Below, piece after piece: positions 58,335-64,000 of a stretch of 64,000 bases of DNA (position 1 is the first letter of the stretch; every line of letters starts with the position of its first letter). The notes below the pieces were generated by a model, which was not told the DNA's origin, made no database searches, and saw only the letters and a list, made by a program, of their open reading frames with translations. The stretch comes from Tigriopus japonicus (taxonomy: Eukaryota; Arthropoda; Copepoda; Harpacticoida; Harpacticidae): positions 163,974-227,973 of the forward strand of contig JAAGOF010000131.1 of the NCBI GenBank assembly GCA_010645155.1. Reading direction: 5' to 3'. The position numbers were made by a program, and so were the translations under genes.

Positions 58335-61300
58335 ATGGATGAGGCCAAAACTGGAGACGTTCGAAATACTCCCCATGGGGCGGAGCAATCCGAAGTGCGG
58401 GAGTCTGAGCTTGAATCAGGTGCCCGTCCTCAAAGATCCGGTGTCTTGACCGCGGAAGGTCGAGTCTATCGAAGGTCCATCGTGGCGAACAAGATTCGCT
58501 TGGCCGTCAGGGATCTGCGGGCACATGCAAAGCAATGTCAATTGGATTTTAACGTGGAAACGCCAACCAAAGAGGTCGTTAGTCAGCACAGTCGTCGACA
58601 CCTTCAGTGGGTGGACGAAGTTCAAACAATGGCCAGTGAGTGTCGAGAGTTGTCCGATGAGGAAGAGACGATTGAGCTGAATGGGCTAATTGAACGAGTC
58701 TTGGATGAGTCTGCTCTGTTTTCCTCGTTTTTGCGAGACTTGGTTTTGGATCAGGCTGAAGTCATCAGTCAGTCTAGTCGTCATTCAAATGGAAGTGTAA
58801 GAACAAGTACTTCTAGTCAACGACGGGCCGAGGCCCAAGTGGAGTTGGCAAAGCGGAAGGCGGAAGAAGCTAGTGCCATTGAGATGGCTAGTCTAGAGAT
58901 GGAGAGACTGGCCCTGGAAGCTCGAATGGAGCATGCTCGCCGGAAAAAAGAAATAAGTGCCCTAGAAGCTGAGGTTCAAGCCTGGAACAAGATAGAGGAC
59001 GAAAGAGGTGTTACCCTCGAACACCAGTTCAGCGAGGGAAAAGATGCATCAAACACGGAAAAGGATGTAGGGCTCAAAGCAAATCGAGAGTCTCTAAAAG
59101 GGCTCAATTCTGGTGCTCCCATCTTCAAGCCTCGAGTGGACGAGACTCAGACCTGTTCTGAAATGATTGTTGAGATGATGAAAAGGCAATCCGCTAACAG
59201 TCATCGAATTGAGACCTTCACTGGGGATCCCGTCGCCTTTCGTCATTTTTGGAAGCAGGTCGAAGATATTATTGAAGGGAATTTGCCGGACCAAAGATCC
59301 AGACTTAACCGGTTGCTGGAAGTGGTTGGCGGTGATCCTCGTTTGCTGATTGAGAGTTGCATCTTTATATCTGAAGATAGATGTTATGACGAAGCAAAGC
59401 GGCTCCTTTGGAAGCGTTATGGTGGAGATCTTTTAGTCACAAATAAGTTTATGGAGGAACTCAGAGCGTGGCCGGTGGTAAAAGACAATTGTGGAGTTGG
59501 TTTGGGGAAATTTTTTAGCGCGCTTTTGAAGTGCTCATCCGTCATTGATCCTTCAGAACTGAATTCGCCGAGATTCTTGGGAGATCTTGTTGCAAAATTG
59601 TCGTATGGAGCAAGGAAAACCTGGAGGGGTATCGCTGTCAAGAGCCGGCGTGAGCCTGGCAAGCGGGAGACTTTCAAGGATTTCCTTGAGCTCGTGGAAG
59701 ATCTTCTGGATCGGGCAAGTGATCCCATTTATAGCGAGGATGCGATCAAAGCTGCGACTCTGAAAGGTGGAAGTCTAATGAGCAAGCCCATTTCTAAGAC
59801 GGAATCAATGAAGCCCAGGTCGAACTTGAATCGACCTGTTAGTGCCTTTGCGGTGTCTGCGGCTAAGCCTGAGCGTCAAGACAAATGCCTTAGCTGTAAT
59901 TCTCATCACGATCCCAACATGTGTGACCTTTTTCTAGCTCAAAGCGTTGAAGACCGAACCGCACTTGCGAGGAAGGAAGGGGCTTGTTTTGGGTGCTTGA
60001 GAAGAGGCCACACTTCTAGACAATGCAAGAATCGCAGGACGTGCTCTGAATGCCAAGGAAGACATCCCACGTCTTTGCACAAGTTCGATCAAGATGATTC
60101 AAGCCAGGTTGATGATCAGCCCACTTCTGTTGTAACTTCACATGCTGTTGGTATGAGGAATTCAGTGGTTGTCATGAGTGTTGTCCGAGTCAAGGTATCT
60201 TATGGTTCTAGCAGTCGGGCAGTTGAAGGCTTAGCTCTTTTGGACAATTTGAGCTCTGGTACCTTTGCTACAACCAGTTTGCTCGAATCCCTGGGAGTCT
60301 CAGGGTCAAAGACGAGGCTCGCAATCTATACCTTGAATGGAAAAACGACCGAGAACACACAAGTACTTTCGGGATTGCGAGTGCAACAGCCTAATGGAGA
60401 AGGGGAAGTCGTTTTAGGGACTACTTACACAAAGGACGTGATCCCTCTACAAGAAAATGAGATTGTCAAGCCTGAAATGGTGACTAAGTTCAAGGCTTTT
60501 GATTCTCTGCGACAAGACGTTTCTGAATTGAACATGAATCTGCCGGTGGTGTTGCTTATAGGAGCGGATCACCCGCAAGCACTTTGTCCGTTAGAAGTAC
60601 GAGTTGGGGATCCAACGGATCCGTGGTCGCCTTATGCTGTTCGAACCAGGTTGGGCTGGTCTATCATGGGGCCAATTTCGTCAAAGGGAGCCACGGGCAG
60701 TAGAAGTCCAGTTTCGTGTCGAAGGACTGCAATTCTGCCAAATCGCATCTATGGCCGCGAGATACTCAAAGACCTTGGTGTAGCTGAGATGTTAACCTCA
60801 ATTGCCGATGTGGATTTTGGTACCATTGAAATGCCAGGGGCCATAGCGGGTACAACGATGGCGAATGAAACTATGTCCGGAGATGACTTTGACTTCATGC
60901 GAATTGTGGAACATGGAACAAAAGCACTGGATGGATGCTACGAGGTTCCACTACCCATTAAAAAGCGGCCTTTAATTCTGCCAGATAGTCGCGAAGTGGC
61001 CAAGAAACGCGTGGGCAGTGTCATTAAACGATTGGGAAATTCTTTGGATCACAAACAAGATTATTTTTCGTTCATGGGCGATCTCTTCAAGAATAATTAC
61101 GCACGAGAGGTTGACCACGCTAAACTCAAGGCTACTCCGGAAGGAATGTCACATTATATTCCACATCATTCAGTCTACCATCCGCAAAAGGAGAGCGTTA
61201 GAGTCGTCTTCAATTGTGCCAATCAAGTGAAGGGTGAGTCTTTGAATGATCACCTACTGATTGGACCAGATCTGACAAACCAACTTGTCGGAGTGTTAAG

Positions 61301-64000
61301 AAGATTTCGTTTGGAACCAATTGCGTTTATGGCAGATATACGCAAAATGTTCTACCAAGTGCGTGTTCCAGAGAGCGATATGAACTATCTCCGCTTTTGG
61401 TGGTTCAAGGCAAATGATGAAAACGAGAATCTGGTGGAGTATGAAATGACCAGACATTTATTTGGAGGAAGAAGCTCCCCCGGATGCGCTAACTACGCCT
61501 GGAGGAGAACTGTGGTGGATCACGGCCATAACTTCACCATCAGCGCTAGAAACACCGTCAATAACAATTTCTACGTGGATGACTGTTTAAAAAGCGTCAA
61601 TTCGGTTAATGAGGCCGTGGATATTGCGAAAGAAGTGATCGATCTCTGTCGAAAGGGAGGCTTTGAGTTGACCAAGTTTACTTCGAATTCAAGGTCCTTC
61701 TTAAATCAAATTCCTGAAGAAAGCCGTGGACCATCCTTGAAGGGCTTACCGTTAGAGAATTCGCATCTACCTACCGAACGAGCACTTGGGGTGCTGTGGA
61801 ATGTTGAGTCTGATACCCTGGGGTTTGACATCAAGCTGGCCATGAAAGAAATGACAAAGAGATCTATTCTCGCAGCGATTTCTAGTATTTACGATCCCAT
61901 TGGGGTGTCATCTGCTTTCTTACTCCACGGGCGAATCATTATGCAAGATATTTGTGCGTCAAAAATTGGGTGGGATCAAAAAGTCCCGGTGGAACTTGAA
62001 ACAAGATGGAAGAAATGGGCAAGCGATTTACCTGCCTTGACCAACATGCACATTCCCAGATCTTTTACGCCCGCCAGTTTTGGCAAAATTGTGTCGTTGG
62101 AGTTGCACAGTTTTGCCGACGGGTCAACATTGGCTTATGGTGCTGTTGTTTATCTGCGTGTGGAGGACGAGTTTGGACAAGTTCAGGTCAGTTTCGTGGC
62201 AGGAAAAGCTCGAGTGGCACCACGTCGTTCAACCACCATCCCCCGATTGGAGCTGGTTGGAGCCTTGTTGGCCGCCACGCTGGGATGTCAAGTCGGGTTG
62301 GACTTAGCCATCAGTAACGTCCATCGTTACTTTTGGACGGATAGCATGGTTGTACTCGGTTACATCAAGAACGAAACAAAGAAGTTCCACATGTTTGTCG
62401 CCAATCGGGTTCTTAAATTACGGGAACTTACCAGGAAAGACCAATGGAGATATGTGGAATCGTCTCACAATCCGGCAGATGATGCTTCCCGTGGGCTTAA
62501 ATGCAAAGAGGTGGACCTAAACCACCGTTGGTTCCAAGGACCAAATTTTCTTTGGAGTAATGATTGTACGTGGCGTGGAAAGGAGGGATTTGATTTTGAA
62601 GTTGATGAAGAAGACCCTGAGGTTAAACAAGCCAAGATAGTTCGAGTAACCAAAGTCGGGGAGGATTTTTTAGACAACATGCTCAATCGGTATTCATCGT
62701 GGAACCGCCTCAAGATGGCCATTGCTACATGGATGCAATTCATCAACTATCGAAGATTCAACACGAATCCGAAACCTTCAGACCGGGTGACGTCGCTTGA
62801 GAAAGCCGCACAATGCCTCATCAAGTGGGAGCAACAAAAGGTGTTTATAGACTGGAGGGTTATTCAAGGTTCTTTGAAGGATTCGTCTGTTGCAAAGAAA
62901 AGGCGTCTTGCTAAAGCAGATAGTCCTCTTGCTAAGCTCGACCCTTTTATGGACCAAGATGGAGTTCTGCGTGTGGGAGGGCGGTTGAATCGTTTGGTGA
63001 ACGAAGATGTGAACCCAATTATTTTACCAAAGAAAAGCAAACTCACTAACCTAATTGTGAGATATTACCACGAACAAGTTGCTCATGGAGGTCGAGGAAT
63101 GACCATCAACGCTATTAGACAAGCCGGCTTTTGGATCTTGGGAGGCAATTCGTTGGTCAGGAGTCATCTTTATAAATGCGTGCGTTGCAGGATATTGCGT
63201 GGACGATGTGAGCAACCTAAAATGGCAGATCTGCCAAGTGATCGATTAACCGCGGCCCCCCCTTTCTCGTTTGTGGGAGTGGATTTCTTCGGACCCTTTG
63301 TGATCAAGAATAAGCGCAAAGAAGAAAAACGATATGGGGCCTTGTTTTCGTGTTTGTCATCCAGAGCCGTTCATATTGAGGTCACGCACTCAATGGATAC
63401 ATCTTCCTACATCGCAGCATTGCGCCGCATGATATCCCGACGAGGCCCAATTAGGCTGTTACGGTCGGACAATGGCCTTAACTTTGTTGGAGCCGAAAGA
63501 GAGATGACCGAAGCCCTGAGGAAGATGGATCATGACCAAATTGAGATTTTTTTAAGCCGACGAGGCGCAGACTACGAAGGATGGAAGAGAAACCCGCCAT
63601 CGGCTTCCAATTTTGGAGGTGTTTGGGAGCGCCAAATTCGGTCAGTGAGGGCAATCTTGGCGTCTCTATTGATAGAGCATGGTCACGTCCTCAATGATGA
63701 AACCTTTTCAACCTTAATTTGCGAGATTGAGGCCATCATTAATTCCCGTCCCCTCACAGTTGATACCTTAAACGATCCCTCCAGTCCCTTGCCTTTATCA
63801 CCTTCAATGCTACTGACCCAGAAGACCAGGGTCGTGCTCCCTCCACCGGGAAATTTCGAAAAAGCAGACGTATATTGCAGGCAACAGTGGAGAAGAACGC
63901 AATTTCTTGCCGATCAGTTTTGGTCTCGATTTCGTCGCGAGTATGTGGAATCGCTTCAGCCAAGGCCAAAATGGACTTCACGTACACCGAACTTAGCGGT
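58335..64000 (+). CDS. BEL/Pao LTR-retrotransposon gag-pol polyprotein (partial, open)
   Basis: One frame of at least 1888 codons from ATG 58335, open at the window end; catalytic motifs sampled along it are all in the same frame. Order: acidic and coiled-coil gag region (about residues 165-225), a capsid-like domain (FTGDPVAFRHFW near 295), zinc knuckles (CLSCNSHH at 518, then CFGCLRRGHTSRQC), an aspartic protease (Asp637 in LLDNLSSGTF), reverse transcriptase with YVDD at 1080-1083, RNase H (FADGS near 1262), an HHCC integrase zinc domain (about 1578-1619), and the integrase triad Asp1650, Asp1712 and Glu1765. This order and a fused gag-pol are typical of BEL/Pao. Nothing looks broken in the visible part, so the copy may be young. 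Whether an envelope-like frame follows cannot be seen. Confidence 0.95.
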   Translation, partial: MDEAKTGDVRNTPHGAEQSEVRESELESGARPQRSGVLTAEGRVYRRSIVANKIRLAVRDLRAHAKQCQLDFNVETPTKEVVSQHSRRHLQWVDEVQTMASECRELSDEEETIELNGLIERVLDESALFSSFLRDLVLDQAEVISQSSRHSNGSVRTSTSSQRRAEAQVELAKRKAEEASAIEMASLEMERLALEARMEHARRKKEISALEAEVQAWNKIEDERGVTLEHQFSEGKDASNTEKDVGLKANRESLKGLNSGAPIFKPRVDETQTCSEMIVEMMKRQSANSHRIETFTGDPVAFRHFWKQVEDIIEGNLPDQRSRLNRLLEVVGGDPRLLIESCIFISEDRCYDEAKRLLWKRYGGDLLVTNKFMEELRAWPVVKDNCGVGLGKFFSALLKCSSVIDPSELNSPRFLGDLVAKLSYGARKTWRGIAVKSRREPGKRETFKDFLELVEDLLDRASDPIYSEDAIKAATLKGGSLMSKPISKTESMKPRSNLNRPVSAFAVSAAKPERQDKCLSCNSHHDPNMCDLFLAQSVEDRTALARKEGACFGCLRRGHTSRQCKNRRTCSECQGRHPTSLHKFDQDDSSQVDDQPTSVVTSHAVGMRNSVVVMSVVRVKVSYGSSSRAVEGLALLDNLSSGTFATTSLLESLGVSGSKTRLAIYTLNGKTTENTQVLSGLRVQQPNGEGEVVLGTTYTKDVIPLQENEIVKPEMVTKFKAFDSLRQDVSELNMNLPVVLLIGADHPQALCPLEVRVGDPTDPWSPYAVRTRLGWSIMGPISSKGATGSRSPVSCRRTAILPNRIYGREILKDLGVAEMLTSIADVDFGTIEMPGAIAGTTMANETMSGDDFDFMRIVEHGTKALDGCYEVPLPIKKRPLILPDSREVAKKRVGSVIKRLGNSLDHKQDYFSFMGDLFKNNYAREVDHAKLKATPEGMSHYIPHHSVYHPQKESVRVVFNCANQVKGESLNDHLLIGPDLTNQLVGVLRRFRLEPIAFMADIRKMFYQVRVPESDMNYLRFWWFKANDENENLVEYEMTRHLFGGRSSPGCANYAWRRTVVDHGHNFTISARNTVNNNFYVDDCLKSVNSVNEAVDIAKEVIDLCRKGGFELTKFTSNSRSFLNQIPEESRGPSLKGLPLENSHLPTERALGVLWNVESDTLGFDIKLAMKEMTKRSILAAISSIYDPIGVSSAFLLHGRIIMQDICASKIGWDQKVPVELETRWKKWASDLPALTNMHIPRSFTPASFGKIVSLELHSFADGSTLAYGAVVYLRVEDEFGQVQVSFVAGKARVAPRRSTTIPRLELVGALLAATLGCQVGLDLAISNVHRYFWTDSMVVLGYIKNETKKFHMFVANRVLKLRELTRKDQWRYVESSHNPADDASRGLKCKEVDLNHRWFQGPNFLWSNDCTWRGKEGFDFEVDEEDPEVKQAKIVRVTKVGEDFLDNMLNRYSSWNRLKMAIATWMQFINYRRFNTNPKPSDRVTSLEKAAQCLIKWEQQKVFIDWRVIQGSLKDSSVAKKRRLAKADSPLAKLDPFMDQDGVLRVGGRLNRLVNEDVNPIILPKKSKLTNLIVRYYHEQVAHGGRGMTINAIRQAGFWILGGNSLVRSHLYKCVRCRILRGRCEQPKMADLPSDRLTAAPPFSFVGVDFFGPFVIKNKRKEEKRYGALFSCLSSRAVHIEVTHSMDTSSYIAALRRMISRRGPIRLLRSDNGLNFVGAEREMTEALRKMDHDQIEIFLSRRGADYEGWKRNPPSASNFGGVWERQIRSVRAILASLLIEHGHVLNDETFSTLICEIEAIINSRPLTVDTLNDPSSPLPLSPSMLLTQKTRVVLPPPGNFEKADVYCRQQWRRTQFLADQFWSRFRREYVESLQPRPKWTSRTPNLA

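Overview
The window is animal nuclear DNA, most likely from an arthropod and possibly a crustacean such as a copepod. Coding sequence is split by GT-AG introns, and the genes are animal families: secreted alpha-carbonic anhydrases, a fibrinogen-related protein, FBXO31 and CDC25. Much of the rest is transposon. An interstitial TTAGG run and a BEL/Pao element fit an arthropod, but the species is inference. There are two assembly gaps (3383-3420 and 15485-15680).

Layout. 1-3300: decayed CR1/jockey-type LINE. 3738-6510: carbonic anhydrase gene (CA-1, +), seven exons, TATA box and initiator. 6775-7922: hAT element. 10074-10445: carbonic anhydrase pseudogene. 11466-13244: hAT MITE, a tRNA-derived SINE and another hAT element. 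14158-15697: Tc1/mariner element with a hAT element inside its terminal repeat. 16206-21557: second carbonic anhydrase gene (CA-2, -) with two alternative first exons. 21905-23554: second copy of the LINE, carrying a hAT insertion. 23705-38426: large fibrinogen-related gene (-), six exons, with several MITEs in its introns. 43349-44644: FBXO31-like gene in one exon (-). 45264-51883: cluster of hAT-type elements. 53389-54833: CDC25 phosphatase (+). 55130-58052: palindromic MITE and a mariner-like element. From about 58050 to the window end: BEL/Pao retrotransposon with an open gag-pol frame that runs off the edge.

The host genes do not form one pathway. The carbonic anhydrases are a local paralogue cluster (two complete genes and one pseudogene) sharing exon structure and an initiator motif. 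FBXO31 and CDC25 both concern the cell cycle, but nothing in the sequence links them.

The most notable pattern is in the transposons. I count at least seven hAT-like terminal-repeat families; six have at least one copy with matching 8-bp target duplications. In most of them the interior is an array of short repeats that echo the sequence just inside the terminal repeats. One such element sits inside a LINE at the same nucleotide at two separate loci, so it appears to have been carried along when the LINE copied itself.
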